NCBI GenBank assembly: GCA_019118445.1
Contig: DWYY01000102.1
Coordinates: forward strand, 1 to 40,861
Source: Candidatus Eisenbergiella merdipullorum
GTDB lineage: Bacteria > Bacillota > Clostridia > Lachnospirales > Lachnospiraceae
Length of the DNA: 40,861 bases
Direction of reading: 5' to 3'
Position numbers and translations under genes: made by a program
In this document: positions 27,322 to 34,666 of the stretch, in pieces
Position numbering within the stretch: the first letter of the stretch is position 1
How the letters are laid out: each line of letters opens with the position of its first letter
Notes under the pieces: generated by a model
What the model saw: only the letters and a program-made list of their open reading frames with translations
Told to the model about the DNA's origin: nothing
The model's database searches: none

Positions 27322-28710
27322 ATGGCAGCAAACAAAGAAATTCCCTACAAAATTTATCTGGAAGAGAGCGAGATGCCCAGGCAGTGGTACAATGTGAGGG
27401 CGGATATGAAAAATAAGCCCGCGCCCCTTCTGAATCCGGAAACCTTAAAGCCCATGACCTTTGATGAGCTGCGCCCCGTGTTCTGCGATGAACTGGTGAA
27501 GCAGGAGCTGGACGATACGGACGCTTATATCGATATCCCGGAGGAAATTCAGAAATTCTACAAAATGTACCGTCCCTCTCCGCTGGTCAGAGCGTACTGC
27601 CTGGAGGAAAAGCTTCAGACTCCGGCCAAAATCTACTATAAATTTGAAGGCAATAACACCAGCGGAAGCCACAAGCTCAATTCCGCCATCGCCCAGGCCT
27701 ATTACGCGAAGCAGCAGGGGCTGAAGGGCGTGACCACGGAAACCGGAGCCGGCCAGTGGGGAACCGCGCTGTCCATGGCCTGTTCCTATTTCGGACTGGA
27801 CTGCCAGGTATATATGGTAAAGGTTTCCTATGAGCAGAAGCCTTTCCGCCGCGAGGTGATGCGTACCTACGGTGCAAAGGTAACTCCTTCCCCTTCTGAT
27901 ACCACGGCAGTAGGAAGAAAAATTCTTGCAGAGCATCCCGGAACCGGCGGAAGCCTGGGCTGCGCCATCTCCGAAGCAGTAGAAGCGGCCACCAGCCAGG
28001 AGGGCTATCGTTACGTGCTGGGCAGCGTGCTTTCTCAGGTGCTGCTGCATCAGACTGTGATCGGCCTGGAAACCAAGACCGCCATGGACAAATACGGCAT
28101 CGTTCCCGACATGATCATCGGATGCGCGGGCGGCGGTTCCAACCTGGGCGGACTGATTTCTCCGTTCGTTGGCGAGATGCTCAGAGGAGAAAGAAATTAT
28201 GACATCATCGCGGTGGAGCCTGCCTCCTGCCCGAGCCTGACCCGTGGTAAATTCGTTTATGATTTCTGCGATACCGGCCATGTATGTCCTCTGGCAAAGA
28301 TGTACACGCTGGGCAGTGAGTTCATTCCTTCGCCCAACCATGCGGGAGGCCTGCGCTATCACGGCATGAGCTCCATCCTTTCTCAGCTGTATCATGACGG
28401 CTACATGACCGCCCGCAGTGTGGAGCAGACCGCGGTGTTTGAGGCCGCCGAGCAGTTCGCCAGAGTGGAAGGCATCCTGCCCGCTCCGGAGAGCAGCCAT
28501 GCGATCCGCGTCGCCATCGACGAAGCGCTCAAATGTAAGGAGACCGGTGAGGAGAAGACGATTCTGTTCGGCCTGACCGGCACCGGTTACTTTGATATGG
28601 TGGCTTATGAAAAGTACAATAACGGCCAGATGACCGATTATATCCCTACCGATGCGGATCTTCAGGCAGGCTTTGACAGGATTCCGAAATTTCCGGGAAA
28701 TGAGATCTGA
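27322..28710 (+). CDS. trpB: TrpB2-type tryptophan synthase beta chain
   Basis: This PLP enzyme of 462 residues joins indole and serine to make tryptophan. It belongs to the longer TrpB2 branch: the N-terminal extension (IPYKIYLEESEMPRQWYNV) and length exceed the roughly 400 residues of TrpB1. K118 in SGSHKLNSA is the PLP lysine, ETGAGQWG holds the catalytic glutamate, and GCAGGGSNLGG is the phosphate-binding loop. The ATG at 27322 follows GAGG (27312-27315) by 6 bases. It sits alone behind a tryptophan T-box; no trpA or other trp gene is in the window, which fits the idea that TrpB2 can salvage free indole without TrpA. Confidence 0.94.
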   Translation: MAANKEIPYKIYLEESEMPRQWYNVRADMKNKPAPLLNPETLKPMTFDELRPVFCDELVKQELDDTDAYIDIPEEIQKFYKMYRPSPLVRAYCLEEKLQTPAKIYYKFEGNNTSGSHKLNSAIAQAYYAKQQGLKGVTTETGAGQWGTALSMACSYFGLDCQVYMVKVSYEQKPFRREVMRTYGAKVTPSPSDTTAVGRKILAEHPGTGGSLGCAISEAVEAATSQEGYRYVLGSVLSQVLLHQTVIGLETKTAMDKYGIVPDMIIGCAGGGSNLGGLISPFVGEMLRGERNYDIIAVEPASCPSLTRGKFVYDFCDTGHVCPLAKMYTLGSEFIPSPNHAGGLRYHGMSSILSQLYHDGYMTARSVEQTAVFEAAEQFARVEGILPAPESSHAIRVAIDEALKCKETGEEKTILFGLTGTGYFDMVAYEKYNNGQMTDYIPTDADLQAGFDRIPKFPGNEI

Positions 28711-28808
28711 ACCCGAAGCCGGATTCTGAAAAGGAAAAACAGCCGCTTTGGATGGAAAGCCGTATGAAGCAAAGCCGGATAAAACGGCTGAAAAATGAAA
28801 ACAGACAG

Positions 28809-28860
28809 GGAAACAGACAGCCCGGCCGGCTGATGTGCAGCGGCGGGGCTGTCTGTTTCC
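28809..28860. repeat. Long hairpin downstream of trpB2
   Basis: GGAAACAGACAGCCC (28809-28823) pairs perfectly with GGGCTGTCTGTTTCC (28846-28860), and the 22 enclosed bases can extend the stem (GCTG/CAGC). No T run follows, and it starts about 100 bases after the trpB2 stop. It may be a terminator-like or REP-like element. The rest of the 306-base gap 28711-29016 holds no gene that I recognise. Confidence 0.7.
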
Positions 28861-28986
28861 CTGACCTGGTAAGCCCTGAGAACGATTCCATGATTCCTTC
28901 ACAATGCGGCATCCGGAAAGGATGGAAGAAAGCCACAGGCTTTCGCCCGGGGAATTGGCTCTCAGGCCGGTTCCACTGATAGAAAT

Positions 28987-29001
28987 GCCGCATTTGGCGG
29001 C
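28987..29001 (+). promoter_or_regulatory. Ribosome-site hairpin like the trpB2 repeat
   Basis: AAATGCCGC, a short loop and GGCGGC followed by GGAAAAGAGG precede the GNAT fusion gene. The order (GCCGC stem, then a purine ribosome site) matches the start of the 86-base repeat before trpB2, although the loop and spacing differ. The 5-base stem ends 6 bases before the GAGG ribosome site (29008-29011). Confidence 0.55.
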
Positions 29002-29016
29002 GGAAAAGAGGCAGAA

Positions 29017-30132
29017 ATGAATCTGAGAAAATATCGTCCGCAGGACTGCGCGGAAATGGCACGGCTTTTTTACGATACCGTCCACACGGTCAACGCGGCG
29101 GATTATACGAAAGAACAGCTTGACGCCTGGGCGAACGGCCGGGTGGATCTGGAAAAATGGAACGCCTCGTTTCTGAAGCATGATACGCTGGTGGCAGTAG
29201 AGGGGGATACCATCGTGGGCTTCGGAGATATGGACGATACCGGCTATCTGGACCGATTGTATGTACATAAGGATTACCAGAAAAAAGGAATTGCCGCCGC
29301 CATCTGTGACCGGCTGGAGCGGGATGCCCGAAAGCGTGCTGCCTTCCGGCAGGAAACGGACGAAAACGCGCGGCAGAAGGAAGCGGAGCGCGCCAGGCTT
29401 ACCTTTACCACCCACGCTTCCATTACTGCCCGTCCCTTTTTTGAGAAGAGGGGATACGTGGTGAAGAAGGAGCAGCAGGTGGAACGCAGGGCAAACTGCG
29501 GGGCAGTTTCCCCCGGAATTCTGCTCACAAACTTTGTGATGGAGCGTGAGGAAACCCTTGAGCTTTTTCGCCTGAACGGAGAAAGGAAGACGGAGCTGGA
29601 GGCATGCGGGCGCATCCTGATGGAAAGCTTTGCTCATGCCTGGAACACGAAGGAGGAGGCGGCGAAAACCCTTCAGGAGACGCTGGAATCAGGGATTCTG
29701 ATCGCCATTCGCAGAAATGGTGTGGTGGCAGGCTTCGCGGGAGTTCATCCGGAATATTCCTTCGGCTGGGAGCTGCACCCTCTGGCCGTTGCGGCCGGAG
29801 CGCGTAAGATGGGGCTGGGAAGCCTGCTCACCGCCCGGATCGAAAGGGAGGCTGCAAAAGCCGGAGCGCTGGTGATATATCTTGGAACGGACGATGAAGA
29901 TGGGGCCACCAGCCTTTCGGAAGGGGATCTGTTCGAGAACACTCTGGGAAAAATCGGAGGAATCCAAAACTACAGCGGACATCCCTATGAATTTTATCAG
30001 AAATGCGGTTATCGGATCGTGGGCGTGCTGCCGGATGTGAATGGTCCCGGAAAACCGGACATTTTCATGGCGAAGCGGCTGACGGCCGCGGCGCGGGGGA
30101 TGGCCGCAGCACAGGGAACGGAGGAAGAGTGA
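29017..30132 (+). CDS. Tandem two-domain GNAT acetyltransferase
   Basis: This cytoplasmic protein of 371 residues joins two GNAT domains. The N-terminal domain (about 1-170) resembles YafP: LDRLYVHKDYQKKGIAAAIC carries the acetyl-CoA loop and PFFEKRGYVV the last strand. The C-terminal domain (about 175-360) has ELHPLAVAAGARKMGLGSLL for acetyl-CoA and HPEFYQKCGYRIVG-like end (here HPYEFYQKCGYRIVGV), resembling AAC(6')-type or small-molecule acetyltransferases. The two halves are usually separate proteins, so this is a fusion. Both loops look intact. GAGG at 29008-29011 lies 5 bases before the ATG. The alcohol dehydrogenase gene starts 21 bases downstream. The substrate is unknown. Confidence 0.85.
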   Translation: MNLRKYRPQDCAEMARLFYDTVHTVNAADYTKEQLDAWANGRVDLEKWNASFLKHDTLVAVEGDTIVGFGDMDDTGYLDRLYVHKDYQKKGIAAAICDRLERDARKRAAFRQETDENARQKEAERARLTFTTHASITARPFFEKRGYVVKKEQQVERRANCGAVSPGILLTNFVMEREETLELFRLNGERKTELEACGRILMESFAHAWNTKEEAAKTLQETLESGILIAIRRNGVVAGFAGVHPEYSFGWELHPLAVAAGARKMGLGSLLTARIEREAAKAGALVIYLGTDDEDGATSLSEGDLFENTLGKIGGIQNYSGHPYEFYQKCGYRIVGVLPDVNGPGKPDIFMAKRLTAAARGMAAAQGTEEE

Positions 30133-30153
30133 CGCTTCGGCAGGGAGGAAAAA

Positions 30154-31197
30154 ATGAAAGCAGTGGTATATGAAGGAAACGGAAAACTGGCGCTGGAAGA
30201 AAGACCTGTTCCAAAGCTGCAGGAGACGACGGACGCCATCATCCGGGTGACGCTGACCACCATATGCTCCAGCGATATCCACATCAAACACGGCGCGGTT
30301 CCAAAGGCAGTGCCGGGAACCATTCTGGGTCATGAGTTTGTCGGCGTGGTGGAAGAGACCGGAGGTGCGGTCCGCCGTTTTAAAAAGGGAGACCGGGTTG
30401 CGGTGAATGTGGAAACCTTTTGTGGAGAATGTTTTTTCTGCAAAAGGGGGTATGTGAATAACTGTACCGATCCCCATGGCGGATGGGCGATGGGCTGCAG
30501 GATTGACGGAGGACAGGCGGAATACGTGCGTGTACCCTTTGCGGACAACGGTCTGACCGCGATTCCGGATGGGGTATCGGACGAGGCGGCTCTGTTTACG
30601 GGAGATCTGCTCTCCACCGGTTACTGGGGCGCATCCATTGCGGAAATCCGGCCGGGAGATACGGCTGCGGTGATCGGTGCCGGTCCGACAGGCCTGTGCT
30701 GCATGATGTGCGCCAGACTGTATCGTCCCGCGCGCATTATTGCCATCGATGTGGATGACAGCCGGCTGGGGCTCGCCGCAGGACAGAACCTGGCGGATGT
30801 GACGCTCAATCCCCTGCGGGATGATGTGGAAAAGGAGGTTCGCCGCCTGACGGAAGGACGGGGAGCGGATGCCGTTCTGGAAGCCGCGGGCGGAAGGGAT
30901 ACCTTCCAGATGGCCTGGAGGATCGCCCGGCCCAATGCGGTGGCCGCCATCATCGCCATGTATGAAGAACCGCAGACTCTGCCCCTTCCGGACATGTATG
31001 GAAAGAACCTGATCTTTAAAACTGGCGGCGTGGACGCCGCAAACTGCGGCAGGATCATGGAACTGATCGCGCAGGGAAAGCTGGATGCGCGCTGTCTGAT
31101 CACCCACAGAACCACTCTGGATCGTATCATGGAGGCCTATGATGTGTTTGAACATAAGAAGGATCATGTGATTAAGATCGCAGTGAAGGTGAGCTGA
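30154..31197 (+). CDS. Zinc-dependent alcohol dehydrogenase
   Basis: This cytoplasmic medium-chain dehydrogenase has 347 residues. Catalytic zinc ligands are C38 (ICSSD), H60 and E61 (ILGHEF). Structural zinc ligands are C90, C93, C96 and C104 (FCGECFFCKRGYVNNC). The nucleotide-binding loop is AVIGAGPTGLCC near 170, and IIAIDVDDSRLGLA suggests NAD specificity by its acidic residue. The family oxidises or reduces primary or secondary alcohols; the substrate is unknown. GGGAGG precedes the ATG and the gene is likely co-transcribed with the GNAT fusion 21 bases upstream. Its last 26 bases overlap the end of the converging UvrA-like gene. Confidence 0.93.
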   Translation: MKAVVYEGNGKLALEERPVPKLQETTDAIIRVTLTTICSSDIHIKHGAVPKAVPGTILGHEFVGVVEETGGAVRRFKKGDRVAVNVETFCGECFFCKRGYVNNCTDPHGGWAMGCRIDGGQAEYVRVPFADNGLTAIPDGVSDEAALFTGDLLSTGYWGASIAEIRPGDTAAVIGAGPTGLCCMMCARLYRPARIIAIDVDDSRLGLAAGQNLADVTLNPLRDDVEKEVRRLTEGRGADAVLEAAGGRDTFQMAWRIARPNAVAAIIAMYEEPQTLPLPDMYGKNLIFKTGGVDAANCGRIMELIAQGKLDARCLITHRTTLDRIMEAYDVFEHKKDHVIKIAVKVS

Positions 31198-33808
31198 GGA
31201 ATGCTGCATCTGTTTCAGCCGCCTTCCTCAGGCAGTCCGCAGTAACTCCCGTTCCCCGCTCCAGAAGCTCCTGCGGCGTGCCGGAAAAGACTACCCTGCC
31301 GCCCTGTTCGCCGCCTCCCGGCCCCAGATCCAGGACATAGTCGGCGGCGAGGATGAGCAGCTGGTTGTGTTCCACCACAATGACCGTGTTCCCGGCGTCC
31401 ACCAGCCGGTTCAACAGGTTGAGAAAATGCTCCACATCCAGAGGATGCAGCCCTCTGGTGGGCTCGTCCAGCAGATACAGGCTGTGCCCGGAGGGGGCCT
31501 TCAGAAGCTCCCTCGCCAGCTTCAGACGCTGGCATTCTCCTTCCGAAAGCGTGGTAAGGGACTGGCCCAGCGTGAGATAATCCAGCCCTACGTCCTCAAG
31601 CAGGTGGAGAATGCGTATAACGGAGTGGATCAAAGAGGCTTTCGAATGCGGAGCGGAAGCATCAGGCACGGAGGCTTCAGGTGCGGAAACTTCAGGCGCG
31701 GAAGCTTCAAACACGGAAAGCGCCTCGGCCACGGACAGATCCAGCACATCCGAGATGGAAAGGCCCAGAAAACGGACGGCGAGGACATGATCCTGAAAAC
31801 GCCTGCCCTGACAGACAGGACAGGTCACCTCGCTGTCAGCAAAGAAAACGAGATGATTGCGCACAGTGCCCATCCCTTCGCAGGTTTCGCATCTGCCGCC
31901 GGGCCTGTTGAAAGAAAAGGCTGCGGCGTCGATCCGGGGAAGATTGATTCGGGAAGAAGCAGAGCCTCTGGCTCCGTTTTCGGAGGAAACCTCCCCATAT
32001 TCCGCAAACAGTTTCCGTATCGGGGCGTACAGATCTGTGTAGGTGGCCACGTTGGAACGCTTCATGCGGTGGGCGGAAGCCTGCCTAACGGAAATAATGC
32101 GGGAAAACGCTTCAAGGCCCTTCACGATATTTTTTTCGCCGCTTCGATGACTGTCTTCGGCCAGAACGGAGAAAACCAGTGTGGATTTTCCTGAACCGGA
32201 GGGGCCGGTGACTACGTTCAGACAGCCGGTGGGAAAGGCTGCGTTCAGATTTTTCAGGTTGTGGAGGCAGGCCTCCCGGATCTGAATCCGTCCGCCGTCT
32301 CCGCTGCGGAAGGCCGTCTTTATCGGATGGGAGGTGCGCAGATATCTGCCGGTGATGGAAACTGGATGAGAAAGCAGCTCATTCAGTGTTCCTGCGGCGA
32401 CTACTTCTCCGCCGAAACGGCCGGAGCCGGGCCCCATGTCCACGATGTGATCGGCGGCGCGCATCACATCCGGGTCGTGCTCGATGACCAGAACCGTATT
32501 CCCCAGATCGCGCAGGCGGCGGAGAAGGGATATCAGCCCCTCCGTATCCTCCGGATGCAGTCCTGCTGTGGGCTCATCCAGAATATAGATCATGCCGGTC
32601 AACTCCGAAGCCAGGACTGCGGAAAGCTTCAGCCGCTGCAGCTCTCCGCCGGACAGGCTGGGAACTGCCCGGCTGCAGGTCAGGTATCCAAGTCCAAGCC
32701 TGCGGATGCGCTCCAGCTTTGCAGAAAGATCCGTAAGGTAGTCCTGCACCAGCTTTCTGTGAGAAGCGGGAAGGGAGGCTTCCAGCCCGCTGATCCGCTC
32801 CGCAAGCTCATCCAGAGATAATCCGTTGAGCTGAGGCAGTCTGGCTCCGTTTATCGTAACCTCCCTGCTTTCCCGTTTCAGGCGTTCCCCGCCGCAGGCC
32901 GGGCAGGGAGAGGGATGAAAATAAGCTTCCAGCTCATCCTTTTTTTTACTCCGGTTGTTCAGCCTGCGCAGGAGAACAGCTTCCAGCCCTTCAAACCGGC
33001 CTGCTGCTACAGTCTTTGGAGGCTTTTTTCCCGGAAAAGCCTGAATGAGTTCCGGGCTGGAAATACCATCGTACAGAAGGGCTTTCTGCAAAGGATCAAA
33101 TTGAGAAACAGGAAGGCCGGACGGAACGGAAAGCCCGTAATACCGACAGGCCGCATAGAAGGCTTCGGTCTGGTATTCCCCGTATTTTGCCTCCCAGAAG
33201 CGGACGGCACCTTCTTCAAGGGAACGGGCTTCATCCACTGCTGCAGCCCGGTTGAGAGATCGAACCTCCCCCATCCCCCTGCAGACCGGACAGGCTCCTT
33301 CCTTCGTATTAAAGGAAAAGTCGGTGGCTGTGAGCTTTTTCATTTTCTGCCCACACTCCCGGCAATACTGGTAAACCGTAAATTCCTTTCCTGCGTGGCC
33401 GGGGAGGAAAGCGGAAACCACCTCTTCCCTGCAGTCCGCAGCAGAAATCGCTTTTCCGCAGTGGGGGCAGGCCCGCACGCCCAGTTTTTCATAGAGCATC
33501 CGCAGTCCGGTATAGAGATCCGTCATCGTGCCCACTGTGGAACGGGGGCTGCGGTTCTGGTCAGTCTGAGTGATCACGACGGCGGGGGAAGCGTTTTTCA
33601 CGCGCTCCACCGCAGGCTTTGCGATTCCCTGGAAGGACATGGCCTCCAGATACTGCCGCTGGCATTCCATATACAGGACGTCGATTAAGAGCGTGGATTT
33701 CCCCGAGCCGGACAGCCCGGTAAATACGGTCAGGCTGTTTCGGGGGATATCCAGTGAGATATGCTTCAGATTCTTCTCAGAAGCGTTTACGATGGAGATG
33801 GGTTTCAT
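31172..33808 (-). CDS. Class II UvrA-like ABC ATPase
   Basis: This protein of 878 residues has the UvrA plan: Walker A GLSGSGKST (31-39), zinc-type CPHCG and CRECG, signature LSGGELQRLKL, YILDEPTAGLHP, a second Walker A GPSGSGKST, CETCEGMGTVR with CPVCQGRRF, signature LSEGECQRLKL and LLDEPTRGLHP. It is shorter than UvrA (about 940), and the UvrB-interaction insert between the first Walker A and the first signature looks reduced, as in UvrA2/DrrC-type proteins linked to drug or DNA-adduct tolerance. A 15-base minisatellite puts a pentapeptide repeat near residues 700-720. It starts at 33808 with GGAG upstream and an extended -10 promoter. Whether it takes part in excision repair is unknown. 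Confidence 0.88.
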   Translation of the reverse strand: MKPISIVNASEKNLKHISLDIPRNSLTVFTGLSGSGKSTLLIDVLYMECQRQYLEAMSFQGIAKPAVERVKNASPAVVITQTDQNRSPRSTVGTMTDLYTGLRMLYEKLGVRACPHCGKAISAADCREEVVSAFLPGHAGKEFTVYQYCRECGQKMKKLTATDFSFNTKEGACPVCRGMGEVRSLNRAAAVDEARSLEEGAVRFWEAKYGEYQTEAFYAACRYYGLSVPSGLPVSQFDPLQKALLYDGISSPELIQAFPGKKPPKTVAAGRFEGLEAVLLRRLNNRSKKKDELEAYFHPSPCPACGGERLKRESREVTINGARLPQLNGLSLDELAERISGLEASLPASHRKLVQDYLTDLSAKLERIRRLGLGYLTCSRAVPSLSGGELQRLKLSAVLASELTGMIYILDEPTAGLHPEDTEGLISLLRRLRDLGNTVLVIEHDPDVMRAADHIVDMGPGSGRFGGEVVAAGTLNELLSHPVSITGRYLRTSHPIKTAFRSGDGGRIQIREACLHNLKNLNAAFPTGCLNVVTGPSGSGKSTLVFSVLAEDSHRSGEKNIVKGLEAFSRIISVRQASAHRMKRSNVATYTDLYAPIRKLFAEYGEVSSENGARGSASSRINLPRIDAAAFSFNRPGGRCETCEGMGTVRNHLVFFADSEVTCPVCQGRRFQDHVLAVRFLGLSISDVLDLSVAEALSVFEASAPEVSAPEASVPDASAPHSKASLIHSVIRILHLLEDVGLDYLTLGQSLTTLSEGECQRLKLARELLKAPSGHSLYLLDEPTRGLHPLDVEHFLNLLNRLVDAGNTVIVVEHNQLLILAADYVLDLGPGGGEQGGRVVFSGTPQELLERGTGVTADCLRKAAETDAAFLSSPSLRS
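31655..31714 (-). repeat. 15-base minisatellite inside the UvrA-like gene
   Basis: Four tandem 15-base units (31655-31669, 31670-31684, 31685-31699, 31700-31714), such as GGAGGCTTCAGGTGC and GGAAACTTCAGGCGC, encode a pentapeptide of the form [A/V]-S-[A/V]-P-[E/D/H] in the protein (FEASAPEVSAPEASVPDASA). Unit length is a multiple of three, so gain or loss of units keeps the frame. Confidence 0.85.
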
Positions 33809-33842
33809 GGATGGCTCCTTTGGGCGTATTTTGATTATGAAG

Positions 33843-33871
33843 ATTATACCAGATTACAGGAGTGGGTTCCA
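33843..33871 (-). promoter_or_regulatory. Promoter of the UvrA-like gene
   Basis: On the minus strand a TGGTATAAT extended -10 (TATAAT at 33848-33843) with a weak TGGAAC at -35 (33871-33866, spacer 17) lies about 35 bases before the start codon. Confidence 0.6.
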
Positions 33872-33916
33872 GAGAGATATCGCTGATACCGGTGACATGA
33901 TAAAAGGCAAAAGAAA

Positions 33917-33945
33917 TTGTAGATTCATGGATTCTGTGCTACAAT
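33917..33945 (+). promoter_or_regulatory. Promoter of the third GNAT gene
   Basis: TTGTAG (33917-33922), a 17-base spacer and TACAAT (33940-33945) form a promoter. The leader has a GGAGC/GCTCC hairpin (33986-34012) just before the GGAGG ribosome site at 34018-34022. Confidence 0.6.
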
Positions 33946-34027
33946 CGTGACAGAAAAAGACCGGAATCGGGGAAAAGGAAAGTACGGAGCGCGTTCATCA
34001 GCGCAATGCTCCGACACGGAGGAAAAA

Positions 34028-34504
34028 ATGGACGGACATGATATGATCGTAAACCTGAAGAACATTGAGTATCATTCACCGGAGGATCCGGGACTGAAGA
34101 TCAAGCGGGCCTTTGCCGGAGACAAGGAGATCATTCTCAGGTTTGTACGGGAGAATTTCAGCGAGAGCTGGGCGGGGGAAGCGGAGTGCGCCATTCTGCA
34201 GGCACCTTCTCAGTGCTTTATTGCAACGGAGCAGGGAAAGGTTCTGGGCTTCGCCTGCTTTGACGTGTCGGCAAAGGGCTTTTTCGGGCCCATTGGCGTG
34301 CTGGAGAGCGAGAGAGGAAGGCAGATCGGGAAATATCTGCTTTTAAAGACGCTTGACGCGATGCGCTCCGCCGGCTATGGCTATGCCATCATTGGCTGGG
34401 TGGGAGATGCGGAAGGCTTCTATCGGAAGACCGTGCATGCGGAGGTGATCCCGGACTCTTCTCCGGAAAACAGCGTCTACGCCAATCTGGTGCGGATGCC
34501 GTAG
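34028..34504 (+). CDS. GNAT acetyltransferase
   Basis: This cytoplasmic protein of 158 residues has the GNAT fold: AFAGDKEIILRFVRENFSES at the first helix and GVLESERGRQIGKYLLLKTL as acetyl-CoA loop, ending in AEGFYRKTVHAEVIPDSSPE. The loop has R-G-R-Q-I-G-K rather than the usual Q/R-x-x-G-x-G/A, so it is slightly atypical. GGAGG at 34018-34022 is 5 bases before the ATG at 34028; an in-frame upstream start at 33947 falls at the promoter and is rejected. The substrate is unknown. Confidence 0.8.
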   Translation: MDGHDMIVNLKNIEYHSPEDPGLKIKRAFAGDKEIILRFVRENFSESWAGEAECAILQAPSQCFIATEQGKVLGFACFDVSAKGFFGPIGVLESERGRQIGKYLLLKTLDAMRSAGYGYAIIGWVGDAEGFYRKTVHAEVIPDSSPENSVYANLVRMP

Positions 34505-34538
34505 AAGAATGGTGTTTCAGCAGGAAGAAAGAAAAAAG

Positions 34539-34579
34539 ATACCGCCGCGCCGGCAGATAAACAGCCGGTACGGCGGTAT
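34539..34579. terminator. Terminator between GNAT and the converging P-ATPase
   Basis: ATACCGCCG (34539-34547) plus CCGGC (34550-34554) pair with GCCGG (34564-34568) plus CGGCGGTAT (34571-34579), leaving a 2 by 2 internal mismatch. On the minus strand the stem is followed by TCTTTTTTC, making a good terminator for the P-ATPase; on the plus strand it is followed by AATTTT. Confidence 0.8.
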
Positions 34580-34594
34580 AATTTTGCGCGATAA

Positions 34595-34641
34595 GCCCGG
34601 CAAGCGGCCGTCATGCTTGCATGATCGGCCATTTGCCGGGC
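34595..34641. repeat. Second long hairpin after the P-ATPase gene
   Basis: GCCCGGCAA (34595-34603) pairs with TTGCCGGGC (34633-34641); inside, GGCC/GGCC and CATGC/GCATG continue the stem. It lies 26 bases past the P-ATPase stop codon, before the main terminator on that strand. It may protect the 3' end of the mRNA. Confidence 0.65.
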
Positions 34642-34666
34642 AAGTACAGCGAGCGGCATTTATGCC

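Noticed and set aside
28752..28979. Small open frame of 75 codons between trpB2 and the GNAT fusion
   Set aside because: It spans the long hairpin, lacks a ribosome site and has no family resemblance.
27445..29637. Very long minus-strand open frame (about 730 codons) opposite trpB2 and the GNAT fusion
   Set aside because: It runs antisense across two clear genes and an intergenic hairpin, and its translation is low in recognisable motifs.
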